Shown here: piece by piece, positions 37,873 through 46,989 of the stretch
Layout: every line of letters begins with the position of its first letter
Position numbering within the stretch: the first letter of the stretch is position 1
The notes under the pieces: generated by a model
Told to the model about the DNA's origin: nothing
What the model saw: only the letters and a program-made list of their open reading frames with translations
The model's database searches: none
Program-made: the position numbers and the translations under genes
Origin: Corynebacterium testudinoris
Lineage (GTDB): Bacteria > Actinomycetota > Actinomycetes > Mycobacteriales > Mycobacteriaceae
DNA: 64,000 bases
Reading direction: 5' to 3'
Assembly (NCBI RefSeq): GCF_001021045.1
Contig: NZ_CP011545.1
Coordinates: 1,054,001 to 1,118,000, forward strand

Positions 37873-38850
37873 ATGGCTAATCTTCGCGAATTGCGTGACC
37901 GAATCCGGTCCGTGAACTCGACCAAGAAGATCACCAAGGCTCAGGAGCTGATCGCGACCTCGCGCATCACCAAGGCGCAGGCCCGGGTCGAGGCATCCCT
38001 GCCGTACGCCCATGAGCTCAACAGCGTCATGGAGCGTCTCGCGGCCGCGAGTTCCCTCGATCACCCGATGCTGCGCGAGCGTGAGGACGGCAAGGTTGCC
38101 GCCGTGCTCGTCATCACCTCGGACCGCGGCATGTGTGGTGGCTACAACCACAACGTGCTCAAGAAGGCCGCCGAGCTCGAGAAGATGCTCGAAGAAGCTG
38201 GTTACGAAGTCGTGCGCTACGTCACCGGTGGTAAGGGCGTTGGATACTACAAGTTCCGCGAAAAGCCAGTCGCTGGCTCGTGGACCGGGTTCTCCCAGGA
38301 CCCGCAGTGGGACCTGACCCACGATGTGCGTCGTCACCTCATTGACGGCTTCGTCGCCAGCTCCAACGGGGAGGCCAAGTACCGCGACGGTGTTCACACC
38401 GACGGTGCCCCTGTCCGTGGCTTTGACCAGCTGCACGTGGTGTACACGGAGTTCGAGTCCATGCTGACGCAGACTCCGCGTGTCCTCCAGCTGCTGCCGG
38501 TTGAGCCGGTCATCCAGGATGAGGACCTCAACCTGGGCGAGAGCATGCAGGGTTCCCCCGAGGGATCCATCAGCCCCGATTACGACTTCGAGCCCGACGC
38601 GGACACCTTGCTGTCCGAGCTGCTTCCGAAGTACGTGTCGCGCAGCCTGTACGCGAAGTTCCTCGAGTCTTCGGCCTCGGAGTCCGCCTCGCGTCGAAAC
38701 GCGATGAAGTCTGCAACTGATAACGCCACGGAGCTGGTCAAAGACCTGTCCCGCGTGGCTAACCAGGCCCGTCAGGCACAGATCACCCAGGAAATCACAG
38801 AGATCGTCGGTGGCGCTGGCGCGCTGTCCGATAGCGGAGAAAGTGACTAG
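37873..38850 (+). CDS. atpG: ATP synthase F1 subunit gamma
   Basis: Central rotating shaft. The 325-residue product begins MANLRELRDRIRSVNSTKKI and ends in the matching coiled-coil helix (NQARQAQITQEITEIVGG), the two ends that form the shaft. A charged insert around residues 210-240 (EDLNLGESMQGSPEG) makes it longer than the E. coli subunit, as in other corynebacteria and mycobacteria. A strong GGGAGGAG ribosome-binding site precedes it. Confidence 0.96.
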   Translation: MANLRELRDRIRSVNSTKKITKAQELIATSRITKAQARVEASLPYAHELNSVMERLAAASSLDHPMLREREDGKVAAVLVITSDRGMCGGYNHNVLKKAAELEKMLEEAGYEVVRYVTGGKGVGYYKFREKPVAGSWTGFSQDPQWDLTHDVRRHLIDGFVASSNGEAKYRDGVHTDGAPVRGFDQLHVVYTEFESMLTQTPRVLQLLPVEPVIQDEDLNLGESMQGSPEGSISPDYDFEPDADTLLSELLPKYVSRSLYAKFLESSASESASRRNAMKSATDNATELVKDLSRVANQARQAQITQEITEIVGGAGALSDSGESD

Positions 38851-40299
<1,449 letters not shown>

Positions 40300-40311
40300 G
40301 AGGAGACGCAC

Positions 40312-40683
40312 ATGGCTGACATCACCGTGGAACTGGTCTCCGTGGAGCGCATGCTCTGGTCTGGACAGGCCAGCATCGTCACCGCGCAGACCACCGAGGG
40401 TGAGATCGGCGTGCTGTCCGGACACGAGCCCATGCTCGGCCAGCTGGTCGAAAATGGCGTCGTGACCATCCGTCCGATCGACGGTGACAAGCTCGTCGCC
40501 GCCGTTCAGGGTGGTTTCCTTTCCGTGTCTGCGGAGAAGGTTACTATCCTCGCGGATTACGCGGTCTGGGCTGACGAGGTTGATTCCTCTGCCGCCGAGG
40601 CCGAGCTCCAGGCTGAGGACGAGAATGTTCGTGCTCGCGCTGAGGCCGGCCTCAAGGCCGTCCGCCGGAAGGCCGAAGCCTGA
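40312..40683 (+). CDS. atpC: ATP synthase F1 subunit epsilon
   Basis: Regulatory and coupling subunit at the foot of the central stalk. The 123-residue protein has the N-terminal beta-sandwich motifs [19 protein letters not shown] and [13 protein letters not shown], then a short two-helix C-terminal region. It ends the operon and is followed by a strong hairpin. Confidence 0.95.
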   Translation: MADITVELVSVERMLWSGQASIVTAQTTEGEIGVLSGHEPMLGQLVENGVVTIRPIDGDKLVAAVQGGFLSVSAEKVTILADYAVWADEVDSSAAEAELQAEDENVRARAEAGLKAVRRKAEA

Positions 40684-40708
40684 CACTAGGCACCGCCTCT
40701 TCCTCTCA

Positions 40709-40745
40709 CAAGCACCGCTGTCCCGACTCGGGTCAGCGGTGCTTG
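40709..40745 (+). terminator. Strong hairpin after atpC
   Basis: CAAGCACCGCTG at 40709-40720 pairs perfectly with CAGCGGTGCTTG at 40734-40745 (12 base pairs); the loop itself contains CCCG-ACT-CGGG. The following bases (TGCTTGTCTGCTCC) are moderately T-rich. It most likely ends the ATP synthase transcript before the DUF2550 gene. Confidence 0.8.
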
Positions 40746-40828
40746 TGCTTGTCTGCTCCCACCGTGTTGGGGATATCCCTAGTGTGGGACTAGAATTCTG
40801 GCCTATACAGCATGAGAGGGGAACGTCT

Positions 40829-41293
40829 GTGGAGATTGTCGCCTGGGTCCTGGTTGTGATCGCTGCCGTGGCGATGTTGCTTGCGCTCTGGCGGTTTCTG
40901 ACGCTGCGTTCTCAGGGCACGTCGGTGATTATTCGACGGCTTCCTGCCTCCGGTACGCACGGTTGGCGGCACGGCCGGGTGCGCTATAACGGGGAAGAAT
41001 TGCACTATTACAAGCTCCGCTCCCTGTCACCTGGGGCGGACCTGGTGCTCAATCGACAGCAGTTGGAGTTCCTGGATAGTCGCCCGCTGACGGACCGGGA
41101 GGCCTCGTTCATGGACCCCAGTCTGAAAGTGACCACCATCTCCAATGACGGACAGCTCTATGAAATTGTGGTGGATTCCCGGGGTCTCATGGCGCTGACC
41201 GCCTGGATGGAGTCGGCCCCGAATATCCGTCAAGAGCGCACTGATTTTAACAAGCTCCGCAATCGCATCACCCGGCACCAGAACGGTCGCTAG
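40829..41293 (+). CDS. DUF2550 membrane-anchored protein
   Basis: A 154-residue protein with one N-terminal membrane segment (VAWVLVVIAAVAMLLALWRF) and a soluble domain containing RYNGEELHYYKLRSL. This is the DUF2550 family, found next to atpC in many actinobacteria, including Mycobacterium. The function is unknown. The GTG at 40829 is supported by GAGGGGAA upstream; a TATACA -10 candidate lies at 40804-40809. Confidence 0.82.
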   Translation: MEIVAWVLVVIAAVAMLLALWRFLTLRSQGTSVIIRRLPASGTHGWRHGRVRYNGEELHYYKLRSLSPGADLVLNRQQLEFLDSRPLTDREASFMDPSLKVTTISNDGQLYEIVVDSRGLMALTAWMESAPNIRQERTDFNKLRNRITRHQNGR

Positions 41294-41314
41294 GTTCCAG
41301 CTACCCTGTAACGC

Positions 41315-42007
41315 ATGCGTCTAGTCATTGCTCGTTGCTCTGTTGATTACGTTGGCCGCCTTGAGGCCCATCTGCCGAAGGCGGATCGCCTGCTGATGAT
41401 CAAGGCTGACGGGTCAGTCTCCATTCACGCGGACGATCGCGCCTACAAGCCCCTCAACTGGATGACACCTCCGTGCACCCTGGTCGAGCAGCCCATCACC
41501 GATGCCGATGGCGACGATACCGGGGAACTCTTGTGGATCGTGGAAAACCCCAAGGGTGAGCAGTTGCGCATCACCATCGAGAGCATTCAGCACGATACGT
41601 CCGTCGACCTGGGCGTTGATCCCGGTCTGGTCAAAGATGGCGTCGAGGCCCACCTGCAAGAGTTGCTGGCCGAACACATCACGACCCTAGGCGACGGCTA
41701 TGAGCTGGTCCGCCGCGAGTTTCCCACGGCTATCGGCCCGGTCGACATTTTGGCTCGGGATCCTCGCGGGGCGACCATTGCGGTGGAGATTAAACGGCGC
41801 GGCGGTATCGACGGCGTGGAACAGCTCACCCGCTATCTTGAGCTGCTCAATCGAGATGAGCTGCTCAAGCCCGTGACCGGAGTGTTCGCCGCGCAGGAGA
41901 TCAAGCCCCAGGCCCGTTTGCTCGCGGAAGATCGCGGCATCCGCTGCGTCACGCTCGATTATCACTCCCTGCGTGGCACGGAAAGCAACGAGCTGCGGTT
42001 GTTCTAA
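41315..42007 (+). CDS. nucS: Mismatch-specific endonuclease NucS/EndoMS
   Basis: Cuts both strands at mismatches and provides mismatch repair in actinobacteria, which lack MutS-MutL. The 230-residue protein has the N-terminal DNA-binding domain ([20 protein letters not shown]) and a RecB-like nuclease with D144, E158 and K160 in [21 protein letters not shown]. The C-terminus ELRLF is a beta-clamp binding tail as known for C. glutamicum NucS. Its stop overlaps the next gene in TAATG. Confidence 0.95.
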   Translation: MRLVIARCSVDYVGRLEAHLPKADRLLMIKADGSVSIHADDRAYKPLNWMTPPCTLVEQPITDADGDDTGELLWIVENPKGEQLRITIESIQHDTSVDLGVDPGLVKDGVEAHLQELLAEHITTLGDGYELVRREFPTAIGPVDILARDPRGATIAVEIKRRGGIDGVEQLTRYLELLNRDELLKPVTGVFAAQEIKPQARLLAEDRGIRCVTLDYHSLRGTESNELRLF

Positions 42008-42273
42008 TGCCTCGTCGTAATCGGTCTGTGCGGCCCGAACTGCGCCCTTTGCCGACGGATGTCTTTGGCACGCAAACCGTCGAAGGCCCACACGGCGAGC
42101 TGTATCTCATGCGGCACATGAGTGCGTCTGCCGCCATCAAGTTCTATATCTGCCCTGGCTGCAATCAGAACATTCCTCCGGGCACGGCCCATATCGTCGC
42201 GTGGCCGAAGGACGTGGGCCGGGGAGCCGAGGACCGCCGCCATTGGCACCGAGGGTGCTGGGACCGCAGATAA
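42007..42273 (+). CDS. Small zinc-finger-like protein coupled to nucS
   Basis: An 88-residue basic protein. C49 and C52 (CPGC) and H62, H79, H81 and C84 (HWHRGC) make a CxxC...HxHxxC arrangement like a treble-clef or HNH-type zinc site; whether it retains nuclease activity cannot be told. It starts on the last base of nucS (TAATG), so the two proteins are likely made together. Similar small proteins beside nucS in corynebacteria are known to me only as uncharacterised. Confidence 0.72.
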   Translation: MPRRNRSVRPELRPLPTDVFGTQTVEGPHGELYLMRHMSASAAIKFYICPGCNQNIPPGTAHIVAWPKDVGRGAEDRRHWHRGCWDRR

Positions 42274-42291
42274 GAGGGTAGCCTTGTCCCC

Positions 42292-42603
42292 ATGATCATC
42301 GCCTTCTCGGTTGCCCCCGCAGTGACGGCGACGGCTGATGCTGAGATGGCCGATGCCGTCTCGGCGGCCGTGCGAGTCGTGCGTGAGTCGGGGTTGCCCA
42401 ACGAAACCAATGCCATGTTCACCCTCGTGGAGGGGGAGTGGGATGAGGTCATGGACGTGGTCAAACGCGCCACTGATGCCGTCCTCGCTGTCTCTCCGCG
42501 CGTGTCCTTGGTGCTCAAGGCGGATATCCGCCCGGGCCACCAAGACCAGTTGCACCAGAAGGTCGCGGCCGTGGAGTCGCGTTTGTCCCAGGAAGAGAAG
42601 TAG
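42292..42603 (+). CDS. DUF77/MTH1187-type thiamine-binding-like protein
   Basis: A 103-residue protein of ferredoxin-like fold; AVRVVRESGLPNETNAMFTLVEG resembles the MTH1187/YqgV family, whose members bind thiamine-type ligands in some species. The role here is unknown. The next gene begins immediately after its stop. Confidence 0.7.
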   Translation: MIIAFSVAPAVTATADAEMADAVSAAVRVVRESGLPNETNAMFTLVEGEWDEVMDVVKRATDAVLAVSPRVSLVLKADIRPGHQDQLHQKVAAVESRLSQEEK

Positions 42604-43482
42604 ATGACCACCCCCCATCGTTACGTGTCCGGCGCCATCGACTTGGCGGATGTCAAGGCTCAAGCGGAAGCTCGTCAGCAGCCTGCTGGAGCCATCGCCT
42701 CCTTCATCGAGGTCACTCCGGAAAATTTCGAAGCCGAAGTCGTGCGTCGCTCGCTCCAGGTGCCGGTCATCGTCATGGCGGGTTCCTCGCGGAGTCCCGA
42801 GTCTGAGCAACTAAAGGCTGATCTGCAGGCGTTGGCCGCGGCCGGAAACCTGCGCTTCATCGTGGGTTACGCGGATGCGGATACCCACCCAGAGGTAGCG
42901 CAGGCCTTCGGGGTGCAGGCGCTGCCCACGGTCATCGCGTTGGCCGGCGGGCGTCCCCTCACCCAGTTCGAAGGTGCCCAGCCCCGCGAGGTCCTGGACC
43001 AATGGCTTACCGGCCTGGTCAATGAAGTTGCTCCCCAGTTGCAGGGGCTTGATGCCGCGGGAGCCGAAGAACAGCCCGCCGAGGAAGATCCGCGGTTGGA
43101 CGGTGCAATGGAAGCGCTCAACGCCGGTGACTTCGATGCCGCAATCGCCGTCTACGAGGAGATCCTCGCCGAGGAGCCGGAAAACAAGGACATCCAGCAG
43201 GCGCGAAACACCACCCTGTTGCTCAAGCGGATGAACCCCGACGACGACCCGATGGCAGCCGCTGAGGCTGAGCCCGGGGACGTCGATAAGCAGTTTGCTG
43301 CGGCTGACGCAGAAATCGTGGCAGGTGCGCCCGAGCGGGCCTTCGACCGCCTCATCGGGTTGTTGCATACCCCGGAGAAGGATCGAGTGCGGGCTCGCCT
43401 CATCGAGCTGTTGGCGCTTTTCGACGCCGCCGATCCGCGCGTCACCGCCGCCCGAACGAAGATGGCGAGCGCGCTTTTCTAG
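42604..43482 (+). CDS. Thioredoxin-like protein with TPR-like tail
   Basis: A 292-residue CnoX/YbbN-like protein. Residues about 35-140 have a thioredoxin fold (VTPENFEAEVV, FGVQALPTVIALAGG), but the CxxC active site is replaced by SRSPES, so it cannot act as a normal disulfide reductase. The C-terminal half has helical TPR-like repeats (ALNAGDFDAAIAVYEEILAE). A holdase or co-chaperone role is likely from the family; Mycobacterium has a similar gene at the same place. Confidence 0.83.
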   Translation: MTTPHRYVSGAIDLADVKAQAEARQQPAGAIASFIEVTPENFEAEVVRRSLQVPVIVMAGSSRSPESEQLKADLQALAAAGNLRFIVGYADADTHPEVAQAFGVQALPTVIALAGGRPLTQFEGAQPREVLDQWLTGLVNEVAPQLQGLDAAGAEEQPAEEDPRLDGAMEALNAGDFDAAIAVYEEILAEEPENKDIQQARNTTLLLKRMNPDDDPMAAAEAEPGDVDKQFAAADAEIVAGAPERAFDRLIGLLHTPEKDRVRARLIELLALFDAADPRVTAARTKMASALF

Positions 43483-43511
43483 TAAGATAAGCATCGATTA
43501 CTCCCGGCGGG

Positions 43512-43537
43512 GGAATGTTACTCACTGAGGCATCACC
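43512..43537 (+). promoter_or_regulatory. RAT-like antiterminator RNA element before the PTS gene
   Basis: GGAATGTTACTCACTGAGGCATCACC matches the ribonucleic antiterminator pattern bound by BglG-family proteins (GGAT-TGTTACT, spacer, GGCA-AACC). It lies 48 bases before the PTS ATG, and the BglG-type gene is two genes downstream. A clear overlapping U-run terminator was not found; the flanking GGGGG and CCCCC may extend the stem. Confidence 0.62.
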
Positions 43538-43585
43538 CCCGGCCATTTGGCTTGCGAACTCCCACTATGGAGATCGGAGCTCATC

Positions 43586-45154
43586 ATGTCCACCAACACC
43601 CCGACGAGGCCCACCCCCAAGGGCAAGGTGTTTAAGACAATGCAGAAGGTCGGCAAGGCCTTCATGCTTCCCATCGCTATCCTCCCGGCCGCGGGCCTGC
43701 TCCTTGGCATCGGCGGAGCCCTATCAAACCCCACGACGGTCGAGGCCTACCCCGTCCTGGACAACGCTGTCGCGCAAGGCATCTTCACCGTGATGTCGGA
43801 CGCGGGCAGCGTGATTTTCGCTAACTTGGCGCTACTGCTGGCCGTCGGTCTGTGTATCGGCTTGGCACGGCGCGACAAGGGCACGGCGGCGCTGGCTGGC
43901 GTCGTCGGCTACCTCGTCATGACGGGCACGACCGCCTCACTGCTAAAAGTGTTCAATCCCGACGGGCAGGCGATCGATACCGGCATCATTGGCGCCCTAG
44001 TCATCGGCTCGATCACCGTCTACCTGCACAATCGCTATCACAATATCCAACTGCCGGCGGTACTCGGATTCTTTGGCGGCTCCCGGTTCGTGCCCATCGT
44101 CACCGCCGGAGCCGCCGTCCTCATCGGAGCGGCGTTCTACCTCATCTGGCCGCCGTTCCAGCAACTGCTCATCAGCGCTGGCGACGGAATGGCCTCCTTG
44201 GGCGCCTTCGGAACCTTCTTCTACGGTTTCCTCCTCCGCCTCTCCGGCGCAGTTGGCCTCCACCACACGATCTATCCCATGTTCTGGTACACCGAGCTCG
44301 GCGGAGTCGAGCAGGTCGCCGGGGAGACGGTCGTCGGCGCGCAGAAGATCTTCTTCGCCCAATTGGCCGACCCGACTCACCAGGGCTTGTACACGGAAGG
44401 CACCCGCTACTTCGCCGGGCGTTTTGCCACCATGATGTTCGGCCTGCCAGGCGCCGCGCTGGCCATGTACCACTGCGTGCCCAAAGATCGCCGCGCCCGC
44501 TACCTGGGCCTGTTCCTCGGCGTCGCCCTGACCTCGTTCATCACCGGCATCACTGAGCCGCTGGAATTCATGTTCCTCTTCGTGGCCCCGCTGCTCTACG
44601 TTATCCACGCCTTCTTCGACGGCTTGAGCTTCCTCGTGGCAGACCTGCTGAACATCCGCATCGGCAATACCTTCTCCGGCGGCCTCATCGACTTCTTGCT
44701 CTTCGGCGTTTTCCAGGGTGAGGCTAAGACCCACTGGATGTACGTCATCCCCGTAGGAATCATCTGGTTCTGCCTCTACTACGTAGTCTTCCGCTGGTAC
44801 ATCACCCGCTTCATGGTGCCCACCCCCGGCCATCTGGCGGACACGGAGGCTCCTGCTGCCACCACCGATGACGAAGGCCCAACCGCCAAGAGCACGAAAA
44901 AAGATGCCCTCTATTCCGAGGCCACGAACATCCTCGCGGCCTTGGGCGGGGAAGACAACATCGAAGACCTCGATGCCTGCATCACCCGCCTCCGGGTGTC
45001 GGTGAAGAACTCCGCGGCCGTGGACCGAGATGCGTTGAGAGCCCTCGGGGCCGTCGACGTGCTTGAGGTATCCGGCGGGATTCAGGCCGTCTACGGTGCG
45101 AAGGCAGTCTTGTACAAAAACGCCATTGCTGACCTCATGAACCTCGACGATTAG
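43586..45154 (+). CDS. PTS sugar permease, EIICB (glucose/maltose-like)
   Basis: Imports and phosphorylates a sugar. The ATG at 43586 (MSTNTPTRPTPKGK) is used; the open frame to 43547 runs across the leader. About ten membrane segments of the glucose-superfamily EIIC domain include FMLPIAILPAAGLLLG and the conserved GITEPLEFMFLFV. The C-terminal EIIB domain has phosphorylation site C465 in DACITRLRVSV. It lacks a fused EIIA, which is encoded next. Glucose, maltose or N-acetylglucosamine are plausible substrates; the sequence does not decide. The product is 522 residues. Confidence 0.88.
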   Translation: MSTNTPTRPTPKGKVFKTMQKVGKAFMLPIAILPAAGLLLGIGGALSNPTTVEAYPVLDNAVAQGIFTVMSDAGSVIFANLALLLAVGLCIGLARRDKGTAALAGVVGYLVMTGTTASLLKVFNPDGQAIDTGIIGALVIGSITVYLHNRYHNIQLPAVLGFFGGSRFVPIVTAGAAVLIGAAFYLIWPPFQQLLISAGDGMASLGAFGTFFYGFLLRLSGAVGLHHTIYPMFWYTELGGVEQVAGETVVGAQKIFFAQLADPTHQGLYTEGTRYFAGRFATMMFGLPGAALAMYHCVPKDRRARYLGLFLGVALTSFITGITEPLEFMFLFVAPLLYVIHAFFDGLSFLVADLLNIRIGNTFSGGLIDFLLFGVFQGEAKTHWMYVIPVGIIWFCLYYVVFRWYITRFMVPTPGHLADTEAPAATTDDEGPTAKSTKKDALYSEATNILAALGGEDNIEDLDACITRLRVSVKNSAAVDRDALRALGAVDVLEVSGGIQAVYGAKAVLYKNAIADLMNLDD

Positions 45155-45164
45155 GAGCACAAAG

Positions 45165-45593
45165 ATGTTTGGATTTAAGAAGGCCTCCCAGGTGGTAGCG
45201 CCCGTCGAGGGCACCATCATCCCCTTGTCCGAGGTCCCGGACCCGGTATTCGCGCAGGGAATGCTCGGAGAGGGATTCGCGGTGGAAACCGCGGGCGACA
45301 TCGTGCGTTCGCCAGTCGACGGCGAGATCATCGTGCTCTTTCCCACTGCCCATGCCTTTGCCGTGCGCACCCCGAAGGGTGAGGAGGTGCTTGTCCACAT
45401 CGGCGTCGATACGGTCTCTTTGAAGGGGGAGGGCTTTCATGCCCTCGCTGCCCAGGGCGATCAGGTCAAGGCAGGCACACCCGTGGTGCAGTTGACCGAC
45501 CTGGTGGCCTTGGCCGAAAAGGTTCCGTCGCTGGTGACCATCGTCGTGAGCACAGACCTTCCCCTCACTGCGGCCAAGGTGGAATCGAGTTAG
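45165..45593 (+). CDS. PTS EIIA component, glucose (Crr) type
   Basis: Phosphoryl carrier between HPr and the EIIB domain. The 142-residue protein has IIPLSEVPDPVFAQGMLG, H63 (TAHAF) and the active H78 (LVHIGVDT). It follows the EIICB gene after 10 bases and is 2 bases before the antiterminator gene. Confidence 0.93.
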   Translation: MFGFKKASQVVAPVEGTIIPLSEVPDPVFAQGMLGEGFAVETAGDIVRSPVDGEIIVLFPTAHAFAVRTPKGEEVLVHIGVDTVSLKGEGFHALAAQGDQVKAGTPVVQLTDLVALAEKVPSLVTIVVSTDLPLTAAKVESS

Positions 45594-45595
45594 TC

Positions 45596-46438
45596 ATGCT
45601 GTGGCTGCAGCGGCGCTACAACAACAACGTTGTCCAGGCCACCGATGACGCTGGTAGGAGCCTCGTCATTCTCGGCCGGGGAGTGGGATTCGGGGTGTCC
45701 AAGGGCGAGCAGCTTGACCCTGCCCGAGTCGAAATGACCTACGTGTTGGAGACCCAACAGCGCGCTGCTTCCATTGCCGACGCCCTCAGCGCCCTCCCCG
45801 CCGACATCCTCACCCTGGCGCGCCATGTCGTCACCGCTGCCGAAGATAGATTGGGGATGGCCAACCCGCAGGCCCTGCTGCTGCCCATCGCGGACCACCT
45901 CCACGCCGCCGTTAAACGAAGCCGCACCGGGGAGCAGATCGACTTCCCCCTCGAGGCCGACATCGCCCAGCTCTACCCCCAGGAGTTGGACTTTGGCCGA
46001 CACGTCTGCCGGATGACCATGGCGGAGCTGGGGGTGACATTGCCGCCGGTGGAGGCGGCGGCCTTCGCACTCCACGCGGTGAGCACCCAGTTCACCAGCT
46101 CGCGGATCCCGCTCGCCGTCGCGATGACGACGATGATCGATGAGATCCTGTCCATCGTCAGCCGCGAGTCCGGCATCGAGCTGTCGAAGAATGAACGCGC
46201 AACTGCGCGTTTCATCACCCACATCCGCTACCTGTTCTCCCGGATTGACAAGGCCAGCACGTATGACGAGGGTCAAAGTGAGGTCGTCGCCGCCATCCGG
46301 GATTCGCTTGCCCGGTCGTGGGCAATAGCGGAGATCATCGGAGGCTATCTGGAGGGAGAACTCAAGCGTGGTTTGAGCAAGAACGAGACCGCCTATTTGG
46401 CTCTTCATATCGGCAGGCTGACCACCCGAAGTCAGTGA
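45596..46438 (+). CDS. BglG/LicT-type transcriptional antiterminator
   Basis: RNA-binding antiterminator controlled by PTS phosphorylation. Residues 1-58 form the CAT RNA-binding domain (VVQATDDAGRSLVILGRGVGFG); two PRD domains follow at about 65-170 and 172-280, with typical histidines in IADHLHAA, AAFALHAV, FITHIRYLF and YLALHIGRL. It probably binds the RAT element in front of the EIICB gene and is controlled by the neighbouring PTS components. The product is 280 residues. Confidence 0.9.
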   Translation: MLWLQRRYNNNVVQATDDAGRSLVILGRGVGFGVSKGEQLDPARVEMTYVLETQQRAASIADALSALPADILTLARHVVTAAEDRLGMANPQALLLPIADHLHAAVKRSRTGEQIDFPLEADIAQLYPQELDFGRHVCRMTMAELGVTLPPVEAAAFALHAVSTQFTSSRIPLAVAMTTMIDEILSIVSRESGIELSKNERATARFITHIRYLFSRIDKASTYDEGQSEVVAAIRDSLARSWAIAEIIGGYLEGELKRGLSKNETAYLALHIGRLTTRSQ

Positions 46439-46505
46439 TCAGATCTTACCCCCGAATAGGGTCTATGATGGAGGTATCTATTCCCGTCTTCAGAGGAGAC
46501 CCACG

Positions 46506-46967
46506 TTGTTCGGACACAAGAAAACCCAGCTCATCGCCCCTGTAAGCGGTCAGATTATCCCGTTGTCCGAGGTCCCGGACCCGACCTTCGCGCAGGGCAC
46601 CGTGGGCTACGGATTCGGCGTGAAGACCTCCGGAGAGTCCGTCGTCTCTCCGGTCGAGGGCGAGATCATCATGATGTTCCGCACAGCTCATGCCTTCACC
46701 GTGCGCACAGATTCCGGGGTGGAGGTCCTGGTCCACGTCGGGATCGACACCGGAAAGCTTGACGGCGAGGGTTTTGAAGCAATTGCCGTGCGCGGCGACA
46801 AGGTCGAGGCAGGCGCCCCCGTGGTGCGGTTGAACAACCTCGCCGACCTGGAGGCCAAAGTACCCTCGATGATCACCGTCGTCGTGGTCACGAACGCAAA
46901 AAAGGTGGAGCCCGGCGAGCTCCACCTTGATGCTTCCTTCGGCGACCCAGTCCTTGAACTGAAGTAG
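46506..46967 (+). CDS. Second PTS EIIA component, TTG start
   Basis: A paralogue of the EIIA at 45165, with H62 and H77 (LVHVGIDT) conserved. The start is TTG with a strong AGAGGAGA 6 bases upstream. A TATGAT -10 candidate lies at 46464-46469, so it may have its own promoter. The 153-residue product has an extended C-terminal tail (NAKKVEPGELHLDASFGD) that overlaps, on the other strand, the glgB terminator hairpin. It may serve a different EIIB or a regulatory target. Confidence 0.88.
   Translation: MFGHKKTQLIAPVSGQIIPLSEVPDPTFAQGTVGYGFGVKTSGESVVSPVEGEIIMMFRTAHAFTVRTDSGVEVLVHVGIDTGKLDGEGFEAIAVRGDKVEAGAPVVRLNNLADLEAKVPSMITVVVVTNAKKVEPGELHLDASFGDPVLELK
46898..46928 (-). terminator. Intrinsic terminator of glgB inside the opposing EIIA gene
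   Basis: On the minus strand AAGGTGGAGC and GCTCCACCTT form a perfect 10-base-pair stem with a 7-base loop, followed directly by six T residues (plus-strand A-run at 46898-46903). It lies about 60 bases beyond the glgB stop and falls entirely inside the 3' part of the second EIIA coding sequence. The sequence is as good as a textbook terminator for minus-strand transcripts. Confidence 0.82.
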
Positions 46968-46989
46968 CGCCGGAGGCTATCCGTCCCGG

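Noticed and set aside
40770..40779. GGGATATCCC palindrome upstream of the DUF2550 gene
   Set aside because: A single 10-base palindrome without a second copy or a known consensus; chance is a sufficient explanation.
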